From: Acanthosepion pharaonis
Lineage: Eukaryota; Mollusca; Cephalopoda; Sepiida; Sepiidae
Direction of reading: 5' to 3'
NCBI GenBank assembly: GCA_903632075.3
Contig: CAHIKZ030004540.1
Coordinates: 474,501 to 538,500, forward strand
Length of the DNA stretch: 64,000 nt
In this document: one piece after another, positions 1 through 15,036 of the stretch
Position numbering within the stretch: the first letter of the stretch is position 1
How the letters are laid out: each line of letters opens with the position of its first letter
Made by a program: the position numbers and the translations under genes
Notes under the pieces: model-generated
The model's input: the letters and a program-made list of their open reading frames with translations, nothing else
Database searches by the model: none
Told to the model about the DNA's origin: nothing

Positions 1-3000
1 ATGATCCTCTTCATCATTCCATTTCTTTTATTATATATGAATCGAGCATTTATGCTTTGGTGAATGGCAGGTGGTTTCTGTTGCCCTTCAACATGGTTTT
101 GAATTCAGAGCAGTCCTCTTCACATGTTCCATTTCTTTATTATATATATGAATTGACATTGCTTCTTTGGTAAGATAGCGAAGTGGTTTCCTGTTGCCTT
201 CAACATGGTTTTGAATTCAAACAGTCCTCTTCATGTTCCATTTCTTTTATTATATATGAATTGACATTTGCTTCTTTGGTAAGATAGCAGAGTGTGGTTT
301 CCTGTTGTCTTCTTATGGTTTTTGAATTCAGAGCAGTCCTCTTCATGTTCATTTTCTTTTGTATATATGAATTGACATTGCTTCTTTGTTAAGATAGCAG
401 AGTGGTTTCCTGTTGCCTTCAACATGGTTTTGAATTCAAGATCCTCTTCATATTTCCATTTCTTTATTATATATGAATTGACATTGCTTCTTTGGTAAGA
501 TAGCAAGTGGTTTCCTGTTACCCTTCAACATGGTTTGAATTCAGAGCAGTCCTCTTCACATGTTCATTTTTATTATATATGAATTGACATTTGCTTCTTT
601 GGTAAGATAGCAGAGTGGTTTCCTGTTGTCTTCAACATGGTTTTGAATTCAGAGCAGTCCTCTTCACATGTTCCATTTCTTTGTTATATATGAATTGACA
701 TTTGCTTCTTTGGTAAGATAGCGAAGTGGTTTCTGTTGTCTTCAGTCCTCTTCACATGTTCATTTCTTTGTTTTTTGAATTCAGATAGCAGAGTGGTTTC
801 CTATTGCCTTCACATGGTTTTGTTCCATTTCCATTTTTATTATATATGAATTGACATTGCTTCTTTGGTAAAATAGTGGTTTCCTGTTGCCTTCAACATG
901 GTTTGAATTGGTTTCCTGTTGTCTTCATTGACATTGGTTTTTTTAAGATGAAGTGGTTCTGTTGTCTTCAGGACAGTCCTCTTCACATGTTCCATTTCTT
1001 TATTATATATGAATTGACATTGCTTCTTTGGTAAGATAGCAGAGTGGTTTCCTGTTGTCTTCAACATGGTTTTTGAATTCAAACGATCCTCTTCATGTTC
1101 CATTTCTTTATTATATATGAATTGACATTGCTTCTTTGGTAAGATAGCAAATTGGTTTCCTGTTGTCTTCAACATGGTTTTTTTTTGAATTCAGAGCAGT
1201 CCTCTTCACATATTTCATTTCTTTATTATATATAATTGACATTGCTTCTTTGGTAAGATAGCAGAGTGGTTTCCTGTTGCCTTCAACGGTTTTTGAATTG
1301 GTCCTCTTCATATTTCCATTTCTTTATTTTTGAATTGACGTGCTTCTTTGGTAAAGAGCAGTCTGTTGTCTTCCATGTCCTCTTCCATTTCCATTTTTAT
1401 TATATATGAATTGACATTGCTTCTTTGGTAAGATAGCAGAGTGGTTTCCTGTTGCCTTCAACATGGTTTTTGAATTCAAACAGTCCTCTTCATGTTCCAT
1501 TTTTTTTATTATTGACATACTTCTTTGTTAAGATTGGTTTCCTTGCCTTCTTGGGTCAAACGATCCTCTTCCCACATGTTCCATTTCTTTATTATATAGA
1601 ATTAATATTGGTTCTTTGGTAAGATAGTGGTTTCTGTTGCCTTCAACATGGTTTTGAATTCAGAGCAGTCCTCTTCACATGTTTCATTTCTTTATTATAT
1701 ATATGAATTGTTGCTTCTTTGGTAAAAGATAGCAGGTGGTTTCTGTTGCCTTCAACATGGTTTTTGAATTCAGAGCGATCCTCTTCATGTTCCATTTCTT
1801 TAATATATATGAATTGACATTGCTTCTTTGGTAAAGATAGCAGAAGTGGTTTCCTGTTGCCTTCAACATGTTCATTCTTTGTATTTGAATTGCTTCAGAT
1901 AGCAGTGGTTTCCTGTTGTCTTCAACATGGTTTTGAATTCAGAGCAGTCCTCTTTTCTTTCTTTATATATAATTGACATTGCTTCTTTGGTAAGATAGCA
2001 GAGTGGTTTCCTGTTGCCTTCAACATGGTTTTGAATTCAGAGCAGTCCTCTTCATGTTCCATTTCTTTTATTATATATGAATTGACATTGCTTCTTTGGT
2101 AAAGATAGCAGAGTGGTTTCTGTTGCCTTCAACATGGTTGAATTGAGCAGTCCTCTTCCACATGTTCCATTTCTTTATTATATGAATTGACATTGCTTCT
2201 TTGGTAAACAGATAGCAGAGTGGTTTCCTGTTGCCTTCAACATGGTTTTGAATTCAGAGCAGTCCTCTTCCATGTTCCATTTTCTTTATTATATATGAAT
2301 TGACATTGACAGTGGTTTCCTGTTACCTTCAACATGGTTTGAATTTTGGTATATGAATGACAGCTTCTTTGGTAAGATATGAAATTGGTTTCTATTTGTC
2401 TTCAACATGGTTTTGAATTCCAAACAGTCCTCTTCACATGTTCCCATTTTCTTTATTAGTGGTTTCCTGTTGCCTTCAACATATTGAATTGACATTGCTT
2501 CTTTGGTAAGATAGCAGAGTGGTTTCCTGTTGCCTTCAGTCCTCTTCACATGGTTTGACATTCAGGCAGTGGTTTCCTGTTGTCTTCAACATGGTTTTGT
2601 TCCATTTCATTTCTTTATTATATGAATTGACATTGCTTCTTTGGTAAGATAGTGAAGTGGTTTCCTGTTGCCCTTCAACATGGTTTCAGAGCGATCCTCT
2701 TCATGTTCCATTCTTTATTATATATGAATTGACGTGCTTCTTTGGTAAGTCAGAGTGGTTTCTGTTGCCTTCAACATGGTTTTTGGTCAGAGCAGTCCTC
2801 TTCATGTTCATTTCTTTATTATATATGAATTGACATTGCTTCTTTGGTAAAGATAGCAGTGGTTTCCTGTTGCCTTCAAACATGGTTTTGAATTCAAACA
2901 GTCCTCTTCACATGTTCCATTTTCTTTATTATATGAATTGACATTGCTTCTTTGGTAGATAGCAGAGTGGTTTCTATTTGTCTTCAACATGGTTTTTGAA

Positions 3001-6000
3001 TTCAGAGCAGTCCTCTTCACATGTTCATTTCTTTTATTATATATGAATTAGCCATTGCTTCTTTGGTAAGATAGCAGAGTGGTTTCCTGTTGCCTTCAAC
3101 ATGGTTTTTGAATTCAGAGCAGTCCTCTTCATGTTCCATTTCTTTATTATATATGAATTGACATTGCTTCTTTGGTAAGATAGCAAGTGGTTTCCTATTG
3201 CCTTCAACATGGTTTTTGAATTCAGAGCAGTCCTCTTCATGTTCATTTCTTTATTATATATGAATTGACATTGCTTCTTTGGTAAGATAGCAGAGTGGTT
3301 TCTATTGCCTTCAACATGGTTTGAATTCAAGACAGTCCTCTTCACATATTTCATTTCTTTATTATATATGAATTGACATTGCTTCTTTGGTAAGATAGCA
3401 GGTGGTTTCCTGTTGTCTTCAACATGGTTTTGAATTCAGAGCAGTCCTCTTCACATGTTCCATTTCTTTATTATATATGAATTGACATTTGCTTCTTTGG
3501 TAAGATAGCAGAGTGGTTTCCTGTTGCCTTCAACATGGTTTTTGAATTCAAACAGTCCTCTTCATATTTCCATTTCTTTATTATATGTGAATTGACATTG
3601 CTTCTTTGGTAAGATAGCAGAGTGGTTTTCCTGTTGCCTTCAACATGGTTTTGAATTCAAACAGTCCTCTTCACATGTTCATTTCTTTATTATTATGAAT
3701 TGACATTGCTTCTTTGGTAAAAGATAGCAGTGGTTTCCTGTTGCCTTCAACATGGTTTTTGAATTCAGACAGTCCTCTTCATGTTTCATTTCTTTTATAT
3801 ATGAATTGACATTGCTTCTTTGGTAAAGATAGCAGAGTGGTTTCCTGTGCCTTCAACATGGTTTGAATTCAGAGCAGTCCTCTTCATGTTCCATTTCTTT
3901 TATATATGAATTGACATTGCTTCTTTGGTAAGATAGCAGAGTGGTTTCCTGTTGCCTTCAACATGGTTTTGAATTCAGAGCAGTCCTCTTCACATGTTCC
4001 ATTTCTTTATTATATATGAATTGACATTGCTTCTTTGGTAAGATAGCAGTCTTCAACATGGTTTGGGTTTCATTTCTGTTGCTTCTTTGGTAAGATAGTG
4101 GTTTCTGTTGCCTTCAACATGGTTTTGAATTCAGAGCAGTCCTCTTCACATGTTCCATTTCTTTATTATATATGAATTGACATTGCTTTGGTAAGATGTG
4201 AATTTCCTGTTGCCTTCAACATGGTTTGAATTGCTTTATTATATATGAATTGACATTGTTGCTTCTTTGGTAAGATAGCAGAGTGGTTTCCTGTTGTCTT
4301 CAACATGGTTTTGAATTCAACAGTCCTCTTCACATGTTCCATTTCTTTATTATATATGAATTGACATTGCTTCTTTGGTAAGATAGCAGAGTGGTTTCCT
4401 GTTGTCTTCAACATGGTTTTGAATTCAGAGCAGTCCTCTTCACATGTTCCATTTTTTTATTATATGAATTGACATTGCTTCTTTGGTAAGATAGCAGAGT
4501 GGTTTCCTGTTGCCTTCAACATTTTTGAATTCAGAGCAGTCCTCTTCATATTTCCATTTCTTTTTTATATGAATTGACATTGCTTCTTTGGTAAGATAGC
4601 AGAGTGGTTTCCTGTTGTCTTCAACATGGTTTTGAATTCAGAGCAGTCCTCTTCACATGTTCCATTTCTTTATTATATATGAATTGACATTGCTTCTTTG
4701 GTAAGATAGCAGAGTGGTTTCCTGTTGTCTTCAACATGGTTTTTGAATTCAGTAGTTCTTCACATGTTCCATTTCTTTATTATATATGAATTGACATTGC
4801 TTCTTTGGTAAGATAGTGATGTGGTTTCCTGTTGCCTTCAACATGGTTTTGAATTCAGACCAGTCCTCTTCACATGTTCCATTTCTTTATTATATATGAA
4901 TTGACATTGCTTCTTTGGTAAGATAGCAGTGGTTTGGTTTCCTGTTTGAATTGTCTTCAACATGGTTTTGAATTCAAAGCAGTCCTCTTCACATGTTCCA
5001 TTTTTTATTATATATGAATTGACATTGCTTCTTTGGTAAAGATAGCAGAGTGGTTTCCTGTTGCCTTCAACATGGTTTTGAATTCAGAGCAGTCCTCTTC
5101 ACATGTTCCATTTCTTTATTATATATGAATTGACATTGCTTCTTTGGTAAGATAGCAGAGTGGTTTCCTGTTGCCTTCAACATGGTTTTGAATTCAGAGC
5201 AGTCCTCTTCACATGTTCCATTTCTTTATTTATATATGACATTGACATTGCTTCTTTGGTAAGATAGCAGAGTGGTTTTCCTGTTGTCTTCAACATGGTT
5301 TTGAATTCAGAGCAGTCCTCTTCACATGTTCCATTTCTTTATTATATATGAATTGACATTGCTTCTTTTGGTAAGATCAACATGGTTTTGAGTGGTTTCC
5401 TGTTGTCTTCAACATGGTTTTGAATTCAACAGCAGTCCTCTTCACATGTTCCATTTCTTTATTATATATGAATTGACATTGCTTCTTTGGTAAGATAGCA
5501 GAGTGGTTTCCTGTTGTCTTCAACATGGTTTTTGAATTCAGAGCAGTCCTCTTCATGTTCCATTTCTTTATTATATATGAATTGACATTGCTTCTTTTGG
5601 TAAGATAGCAAGAGTGGTTTCCTGTTGCCTTCAACATGGTTTTGAATTCAGAGCAGTCCTCTTCATGTTCCATTTCTTTTATTATATATGAATTGACATT
5701 GCTTCTTTGGTAAGATAGCAGAGTGGTTTCCTGTTGCCTTCAACATGGTTTTTTGAATTCAGAGCAGTCCTCTTCACATGTTCCATTTTCTTTATTATAT
5801 ATGAATTGACATTGCTTCTTTGGTAAGATAGCAGAGTGGTTTCCTGTTGCCTTCAACATGGTTTTGAATTCAGAGCAGTCCTCTTCACATGTTCCATTTC
5901 TTTATTATATATGAATTTGCTTCTTTTGACATTGCTTCTTTGGTAAGATAGCAGAGTGGTTTCCTGTTGCAAGTGGTTCCTTCAACATGGTTTTTGAATT

Positions 6001-9000
6001 CAAACAGTCCTCTTCACATGTTCCATTTCTTTATTATATATGAATTGACATTGCTTCTTTGGTAAGATAGCAGAGTGGGTTTCCTGTTGTCTTCAACATG
6101 GTTTTGAATTCAGAGCAGTCCTCTTCACATGTTCCATTTCTTTATTATATATGAATTGACATTGCTTCTTTGGTAAGATAGCAGTGGTTTCCTGTTGTCT
6201 TCAACATGGTTTTGAATTCAGAGCAGTCCTCTTCACATGTTCCATTTCTTTTTTATATATGAATTGACATTGCTTCTTTGGTAAGATAGCAGAGTGGTTT
6301 CCTGTTGCCTTCAACATGGTTTTGAATTCAGAGCAGTCCTCTTCACATGTTCCATTTCTTTATTATATATGAATTGACATTGCTTCTTTTTGGTAAGATA
6401 GCAGAGTGGTTTCCTGTTGTCTTCAACATGGTTTTTGAATTCAGAGCAGTCCTCTTCACATGTTCCATTTCTTTATTATATATGAATTGACATTTCTTCT
6501 TTGGTAAGATAGCAGAGTGGTTTCGTAATTTCTGTTGCCTTCAACATGGTTTTGAATTCAGAGCAGTCCTCTTCACATGTTCCATTTCTTTATTATATAT
6601 GAATTGACATTGCTTCTTTGGTAAGATAGCAGAGTGGTTTCCTGTTGTCTTCAACATGGTTTTGAATTCAGAGCAGTCCTCTTCATGTTCCATTTCTTTA
6701 TTATATATATATGACATTGCTTCTTTGGTAAGATAGTAGAGTGGTTTCCTGTTGTCTTCAACATGGTTTTGAATTCAGAGCAGTCCTCTTCACATGTTCC
6801 ATTTCTTTATTATATATGAATTGACATTGCTTCTTTGGTAAGATAGCAGAGTGGTTTCCTGTTGTCTTCAACATGGTTTTTTGAATTCAGAGCAGTCCTC
6901 TTCACATGTTCCATTTTTTATTATATATGAATTGACATTGCTTCTTTGGTAAGATAGCAGAGTGGTTTCTGTTGTCTTCAACATGGTTTTTGAATTCAGA
7001 GCAGTCCTCTTCACATGTTCCATTTCTTTATTATATATGAATTGACATTGCTTCTTTGGTAAGATAGCAGAGTGGTTTCCTGTTGTCTTCAACATGGTTT
7101 TGAATTCAGAGCAGTCCTCTCACATGTTCCATTTCTTTATTATATATGAATTGACATTGCTTCTTTGGTAAAGATAGCAGAGTGGTTTCCTGTTGTCTTC
7201 AACATGGTTTTGAATTCAGAGCAGTCCTCTTCACATGTTCCATTTCTTTATTATATATGAATTGACATTGCTTCTTTGGTAAGATAGCAGAGTGGTTTCC
7301 TGTTGTCTTCAACATGGTTTGAATTCAGAGCAGTCCTCTTCACATGTTCCATTTTTTATTATATATGAATTGACATTGCTTCTTTGGTAAGATAGCAGAG
7401 TGGTTTCCTGTTGTCTTCAACATGGTTTTGAATTCAGAGCAGTCCTCTTCACATGTTCCATTTCTTTTATTATATATGAATTGACATTGCTTCTTTTGGT
7501 AAGATAGCAGAGTGGTTTCCTGTTGCCTTCAACATGGTTTTGAATTCAGAGCAGTCCTCTTCACATGTTCCATTTCTTTATTATATATGAATTGACATTG
7601 CTTCTTTGGTAAGATAGCAGAGTGGTTTCCTGTTGTCTTCAACATGGTTTTGAATTCAGAGCAGTCCTCCTCACATGTTCCATTTCTTTTATTATATATG
7701 AATTGACATTGCTTCTTTGGTAAGATAGCAGAGTGGTTTCCTGTTGTCTTCAACATGGTTTTGAATTCAGATTGATCCTCTTCACATGTTCCATTTCTTT
7801 TATTATATATGAATTTTGCTTCTTTGGTAAGATAGCTTCAGTGTGGTTTTCCTGTTGTCTTCAACATGGTTTTGAATTCAGAGCAGTCCTCTTCACATGT
7901 TCCATTTCTTTTTATATATGAATTGACATTGCTTCTTTGGTAAGATAGCAGAGTGGTTTCCTGTTGTCTTCAACATGGTTTTGAATTCAGAGCAGTCCTC
8001 TTCACATGTTCCATTTCTTTATTATATATGAATTGACATTGCTTCTTTGGTAAGATGGTTTCCTGTTGCCTTCAACATGGTTTTGAATTCAGAGCAGTCC
8101 TCTTCACATGTTCCATTTCTTTTTATTGAATTGACATTGCTTCTTTGGTGAAGCAGAGTGGTTTCCTGTTGTCTTCAACATGGTTTTGAATTCAGAGCAG
8201 TCCTCTTCACATGTTCCATTTCTTTATTATATGAATTGACATTGCTTCTTTGGTAAGATAGCAGAGTGGTTTCCTGTTGCCTTCAACATGGTTTTGAATT
8301 CAAGTGAGTCCTCTTCACATGTTCCATTTCTTTATTATATATGAATTGACATTGCTTCTTTGGTAAGATAGCAGTGGTTTCCTGTTGTTTTCAACATGGT
8401 TTTGAATTCAAACAAGTCCTCTTCACATGTTCATTTCATTTTTCTTCTTTGGTGATCCTCTTATGGTTGAATTGAATTCTTTGGTAAGATAGCAGTGGTT
8501 TCCTGTTGTCTTCAACATGGTTTTGAATTCAAACAGTCCTCTTCACATGTTCCATTTCTTTATTATATATGAATTGACATTGCTTCTTTGGTAAGATAGC
8601 AGAGTGGTTTCCTGTTGTCTTCAACATGGTTTTTGAATTCAGAGCAGTCCTCTTCACATGTTCCATTTCTTTATTATATATGAATTGACATTGCTTCTTT
8701 GGTAAGATAGCAGAGTGGTTTCCTGTTGTCTTCAACATGGTTTTGAATTCAGAGCAGTCCTCTTCACATGTTCCATTTCTTTATTATATATGAATTGACA
8801 TTGCTTCTTTGGTAAGATAGCAGAGTGGTTTCCTGTTGTCTTCATGGTTTGAATTCAACATATTTCCATTTCTTTATTTTTGAAATTGCTTCTTTTGGTA
8901 AGAGCAGTGGTTTCCTCTTCAACATGTCCTCCATGTTTTTCTTTATTATATATGAATTGACATTGCTTCTTTGGTAAGATAGCAGAGTGGTTTCCTGTTG

Positions 9001-12000
9001 TCTTCAACATGGTTTTGAATTCAGAGCAGTCCTCTTCACATGTTCCATTTCTTTATTATATATGAATTGACATTGCTTCTTTGGTAAGATAGCAGAGTGG
9101 TTTCTGTTGTCTTCAACATGGTTTTGAATTCAGAGCAGTCCTCTTCATGTTCCATTTTATTATATATGAATTGACATTGTGAATTTCATTTTTTGGTAAG
9201 ATAGCAGAGTGGTTTCCTGTTGCCTTCAACATGGTTTTGAATTCAGAGCAGTCCTCTTCACATGTTCCATTTCTTTATTATATATGAATTGACATTGCTT
9301 CTTTGGTAAGATAGCAGAGTGGTTTCCTGTTGTCTTCAACATGGTTTTTTGAATTCAGAGCAGTCCTCTTCACATGTTCCATTTCTTTATTATATATGAA
9401 ATTGACATTGCTTCTTTGGTAAGATAGCAGAGTGGTTTCCTGTTGTCTTCAACATGGTTTGAATTCAGAGCAGTCCTCTTCACATGTTCCATTTCTTTTT
9501 ATTATATATGAATTGACATTGCTTCTTTGGTAAGATAGCAGAGTGGTTTCCCTGTTGTCTTCAACATGGTTTTGAATTCAGAGCAGTCCTCTTCACATTT
9601 CCATTTTTTATTATATGAATTGACATTTCTTTGGTAAGATAGCAGAGTGGTTTCCTGTTGCCTTCAACATGGTTTTGAATTCAGAGCAGTCCTTCACATG
9701 TTCCATTTCTTTATTATATATGAATTGACATTGCTTCTTTGGTAAGATAGCAGAATTGTTGTTTCCTGGTTTTGAATTCAACATCCTCTTATTTTCCATT
9801 TCAAAGAATTGACATTCCTAAGATCACATGTTTCCATTTCTTTATTATATATGAATTGACATTGCTTCTTTGGTAAGATAGCAGAGTGGTTTCCTGTTGC
9901 CTTCAACATGGTTTTGAATTCAGAGCAGTCCTCTTCACATGTTCCATTTCTTTATTATATATGAATTGACATTGCTTCTTTGGTAAGATAGCAGAGTGGT
10001 TCCTGTTGTCTTCAACATGGTTTTTGAATTCAGAGCAGTCCTCTTCACATGTTCCATTTTCTTTATTATATATGAATTGACATTGCTTCTTTGGTAAGAT
10101 AGCAGAGTGGTTTCTGTTGCCTTCAACATGGTTTTTGAATTCAGAGCAGTCCTCTTCACATGTTCCATTTCTTTATTATATATGAATTGACATTGCTTCT
10201 TTGGTAAGATAGCAGAGTGGTTCCTGTTGTCTTCAACATGGTTTTGAATTCAGAGCAGTCCTCTTCACATGTTCCATTTCTTTATTATATATGAATTGAC
10301 ATTGCTTCTTTGGTAAGATAGCAGAGTGGTTTCCTGTTGCCTTCAACATGGTTTTGAATTCAGAGCAGTCCTCTTCACATGTTCCATTTCTTTATTATAT
10401 ATGAATTGACATTGCTTCTTTGGTAAGATAGCAGAGTGGTTTCCTGTTGTCTTCAACATGGTTTTGAATTCAGAGCAGTCCTCTTCACATGTTCCATTTC
10501 TTTATTATATATGAATTGACATTGCTTCTTTGGTAAGATAGCAGAGTGGTTTCCTGTTGTCTTCAACATGGTTTTGAATTCAGAGCAGTCCTCTTCACAT
10601 GTTCCATTTCTTTATTATATATGAATTGACATTGCTTCTTTGGTAAGATAGCAGAGTGGTTTCCTGTTGTCTTCAACATGGTTTTTGAATTCAGAGCAGT
10701 CCTTCATGTTCCATTCACATATTCCATTTCTTTATTATATATGAATTGACATTGTTCCATTTCTTTATTAAGATAGCAGAGTGGTTTCCTGTTGTCTTCA
10801 ACATGGTTTTGAATTCAGAGCAGTCCTCTTCACATGTTCCATTTCTTTATTATATATGAATTGACATTGCTTCTTTGGTAAGATAGCAGAGTGGTTTCCT
10901 GTTGTCTTCAACATGGTTTTGAATTCAGAGCAGTCCTCTTCACATGTTCCATTTCTTTATTATATATGAATTGACATTGCTTCTTTGGTAAGATAGCAGA
11001 GTGGTTGATTCAACATGGTTTGTTGTCTTCAACATGGTTTTTGAATTGACAATTCAGAGCAGTCCTCTTCACATGTTCCATTTCTTTATTATATATGAAT
11101 TGACATTGCTTCTTTGGTAAGATAGCAGAGTGGTTTCCTGTTGTCTTCAACATGGTTTTGAATTCAGAGCAGTCCTCTTCACATGTTCCATTTCTTTATT
11201 ATATATGAATTGACATTGCTTTTTGGTAAGATAGCAGAGTGGTTTCCTGTTGTCTTCAACATGGTTTTTGAATTCATAGCAGTCCTCTTCACATGTTCCA
11301 TTTCTTTATTATATATGAATTGACATTGCTTCTTTGGTAAGATAGCAGAGTGGTTTTCCTGGTTTCCATGGTTGTCTTCAACATGGTTTTGAATTCAGAG
11401 CAGTCCTATTGCCTTCACATGTTCCATTTTTTATTATATATGAATTGACATTGCTTCTTTGGTAAGATAGCAGAGTGGTTTCCTGTTGTCTTCAACATGG
11501 TTTTGAATTCAGAGCAGTCCTCTTCACATGTTCCATTTCTTTATTATATATGAATTGACATTGCTTCTTTGGTAAGATAGCAGAGTGGTTTCCTGTTGTC
11601 TTCAACATGGTTTTTGAATTCAGAACAGTCCTCTTCACATGTTCCATTTCTTTTATTATATATGAATTGACATTGCTTCTTTGGTAAGATAGCAGAGTGG
11701 TTTCCTGTTGTCTTCAACATGGTTTTTGAATTCAGAGCAGTCCTCTTCACATGTTCCATTTCTTTTATATATGAATTGACATTGCTTCTTTGGTAAGATA
11801 GCAGATGGTTTCTGTTGTCTTCAACATGGTTTTGAATTCAGAGCAGTCCTCTTCACATTCCATTTCTTTATTATATATGAATTGACATTGCTTCTTTGGT
11901 AAGATAGCAGAGTGGTTTCCTGTTGTCTTCAACATGGTTTGAATTCAGAGCAGTCCTCTTCACATGTTCCATTTCTTTATTATATATGAATTGACAGCAG

Positions 12001-14286
12001 TCCTGTTGTCTTCAACATGGTTCCATTCAGAGCAGTCCTCTTCACATGTTCCATTTCTTTATTATATATGAATTGACATTGCTTCTTTGGTAAGATAGCA
12101 GAGTGGTTTCCTGTTGTCTTCAACATGGTTTTGAATTCAGAGCAGTCCTCTTCACATGTTCCATTTTCTTTATTATATATGAATTGACATTGCTTCTTTG
12201 GTAAGATAGCAGAGTGGGTTTCTTCCTGTTGTCTTCAACATGGTTTTGAATTCAGAGCAGTCCTCTTCACATGTTCCATTTTATATATGAATATGACATT
12301 GATACAGAGTGGTTTCCTTTGTCTTTAGAGCAGTCCTCTTTGGTAGATAGCAGAGTGGTTTCCTGTTGTCTTCAACATGGTTTTGAATTCAGAGCAGTCC
12401 TTCACATGTTCCATTTCTTTATTATATATGAATTGACATTGCTTCTTTGGTAAGATAGCAGAGTGGTTTCCTGTTGTCTTCAACATGGTTTTGAATTCAG
12501 AGCAGTCCTCTTCACATGTTCCATTTCTTTATTATATATGAATTGACATTGCTTCTTTGGTAAGATAGCAGAGTGGTTTCCTGTTGTCTTCAACATGGTT
12601 TTCAATTCAGAGCAGTCCTCTTCACATGTTCCATTTCTTTATTATATATGAATTGACATTGCTTCTTTGGTAAGATAGCAGAGTGGTTTCCTGTTGTCTT
12701 CAACATGGTTTTTGAATTCAGAGCAGTCCTCTTCACATGTTCCATTTCTTTATTATATATGAATTGACATTGCTTCTTTGGTAAGATAGCAGAGTGGTTT
12801 CCTGTTGTCTTCAACATGGTTTTGAATTCAGAGCAGTCCTCTTCACATGTTCCATTTCTTTATTATATATGAATTGACATTGCTTCTTTGGTAAGATAGC
12901 AGAGTGGTTTCCTGTTGTCTTCAACATGGTTTTGAATTCAGAGCAGTCCTTCACATGTTCCATTTCTTTATTATATATGAATTGACATTGCTTCTTTGGT
13001 AAGATAGCAGAGTGGTTTCCTGTTGTCTTCAACATGGTTTTGAATTCAGAGCAGTCCTCTTCACATGTTCCATTTCCATTTCTTTATTATATATGAATTG
13101 ACATTGCTTCTTTGGTAAGATAGCAGAGTGGTTTCTGTTGTCTTCAACATGGTTTTGAATTCAGAGCAGTCTCTTCACATGTTCCATTTCTTTATTATAT
13201 ATGAATTGACATTGCTTCTTTGGTAAGATAGCAGAGTGGTTTCTGTTGTCTTCAACATGGTTTTGAATTCAGAGCAGTCCTCTTCACATGTTCCATTTCT
13301 TTATTATATATGAATTGACATTGCTTCTTTGGTAAGATAGCAGAGTGGTTTCCTGTTCCATTTCAACATGGTTTTGAATTCAGAGCAGTCTGTTCTCTTC
13401 ACATGTTCCATTTCCATTTATTATATATGAATTGACATTGCTTCTTTGGTAAGATAGCAGAGTGGTTTCCTGTTGTCTTCAACATGGTTTTGAATTCAGA
13501 GCAGTCCTCTTCACATGTTCCATTTCTTTATTATATATGAATTGACATTGCTTCTTTGGTAAGATAGCAGAGTGGTTTCTTCAACATGGTTTTGAATTGT
13601 CCTCTTCAACATGTTCCATTTTTGAATTCAGAGCAGTCCTGTTGTCTTCAACATGTTCCAGTTTCATGTTCCATTTATTATATATGAATTGACATTGCTT
13701 CTTTTGGTAAGATAGCAGAGTGGTTTCCTGTTGTCTTCAACATGGTTTTGAATTCAGAGCAGTCCTCTTCACATGTTCCATTTCTTTATTATATATGAAT
13801 TGACATTGCTTCTTTGGTAAGATAGCAGAGTGGTTTCCTGTTGTCTTCAACATGGTTTTGAATTCAGAGCAGTCCTCTTCACATGTTCCATTTCTTTTTA
13901 TATGAATTGACATTGCTTCTTTGGTAAGATAGCAGAGTGGTTTCCTGTTGTCTTCAACATGGTTTTGAATTCAGAGCAGTCCTCTTCACATGTTCCATTT
14001 CTTTATTATATATGAATTGACATTGCTTCTTTTGGTAAGATAGCAGAGTGGTTTAAGATTAGCAGTCCTCTTCACATTTCCATTTTGCCTTCAATGAATT
14101 GGCTTTTTGGTAAGATAGCAGAGTGGTTTCCTGTTCTTCAACATGGTTTTGAATTCAGAGCAGTCCTTCACCATTTCTTTATTATATATGAATTGACATT
14201 GCTTCTTTGGTAAGATAGCAGAGTGGTTTCCTGTTGTCTTCAACATGGTTTTCAATTCAGAGCAGTTCTCCTCACATGTTCATAGC
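1..14286. repeat. Satellite array, 110-bp unit, about 130 copies
   Basis: Head-to-tail array with a 110-bp period, clearest at 10261-10700 where identical landmarks recur at 10261, 10371, 10481 and 10591. Each unit runs from a CTCTTCACATG landmark through CTTTATTATATATGAATTGA, GGTAAGATAGCAGAG, a TGTTGYCTTCAACATGG segment (C or T variable) and a GAATTC (EcoRI) site. Units at 1-5000 are shortened and ragged with many small deletions; those at 8500-14000 are almost identical. The array is open at the left edge of the window and stops in unique sequence at about 14286. The minus strand gives short ORFs spanning two units, but since 110 is not a multiple of three they shift frame and stop, so I do not regard the array as coding. 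Much of the variation is homopolymer length, which may partly be sequencing error. Confidence 0.97.
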
Positions 14287-14454
14287 TCATTCAAAAGCCC
14301 TAGAAAAGTTAGGCACAGGGAACGATTTTTCTTGAGCTCAAATTCAGGGTTGCCAGATTACATGAAGTTAAAAATATATATTAATATATTATACTATCCA
14401 TTATTGTTGCTTTCATGGTTCAAGGGGAATCAAAATTGTAGTGCACATTTTATT

Positions 14455-14738
14455 ATACACTAGCATAAAAGCCGTCCTGTTGGATGGCATAAGCTAGCTC
14501 CTGTGGAGGACTCTTGGTTCGGCCATCATCACAATAGTTAGAAAGGAGTAGATGTGATAGGCATCACTAAACTACAGAAGAACTCAAAATTGATCACTGC
14601 ATTTAAGTATTGAATTAAAGTTTAATCTTACCTTTTAAATGTTCAATGATAATTCATCTGCTGCCAATTAATTTAAAGACGATTTGATGTACGTAGATCC
14701 TTATTTTCCATACAAACAATTATTTTTATTTTATGGGT
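14455..14738 (+). repeat. Dispersed repeat, inverted partner of 24760-25033
   Basis: This stretch matches the reverse complement of 24760-25033 over about 280 bp, including the shared segments CTCCTGTGGAGG and ACTGCATTTAAGTATTG. The partner copy abuts a long (TA)n run at the end corresponding to the start here. I recognise no coding potential and cannot name the family; it may be a SINE or a LINE tail. Confidence 0.7.
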
Positions 14739-15036
14739 GACAGAACTAGGGACAATTTATAGGATAAAATTCATATAGTGTAAAGATGGGTAAAATCTAT
14801 ATTAGGGAATATAGAATATTTTTTCCACTCTTTTTGGACAGATCTCAGTGAGTTTGTGATTGGTTACTTAATAAGAAAGATGCCATCGTGGATGAGAAAA
14901 ATTGAGAACTGGTGACCAGTGTACATGGATTGAGCTGCGTACAGCTGAGTGCCCTGCACTCACTATTGCATGAGTGCAGAAAATGCACTTGCAGGATCAA
15001 AGTGACTGCACCCGCAAGCTTGCAATTGACTGGCTA

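Noticed and set aside
1..14286. Dozens of short minus-strand reading frames with a repeated peptide
   Set aside because: They are translations of the 110-bp satellite; the frame shifts every unit and stops occur within two units, so no protein is encoded.
1..14286. CRISPR-like array of regular repeats
   Set aside because: The repeats are contiguous with no variable spacers, and the sequence is eukaryotic.
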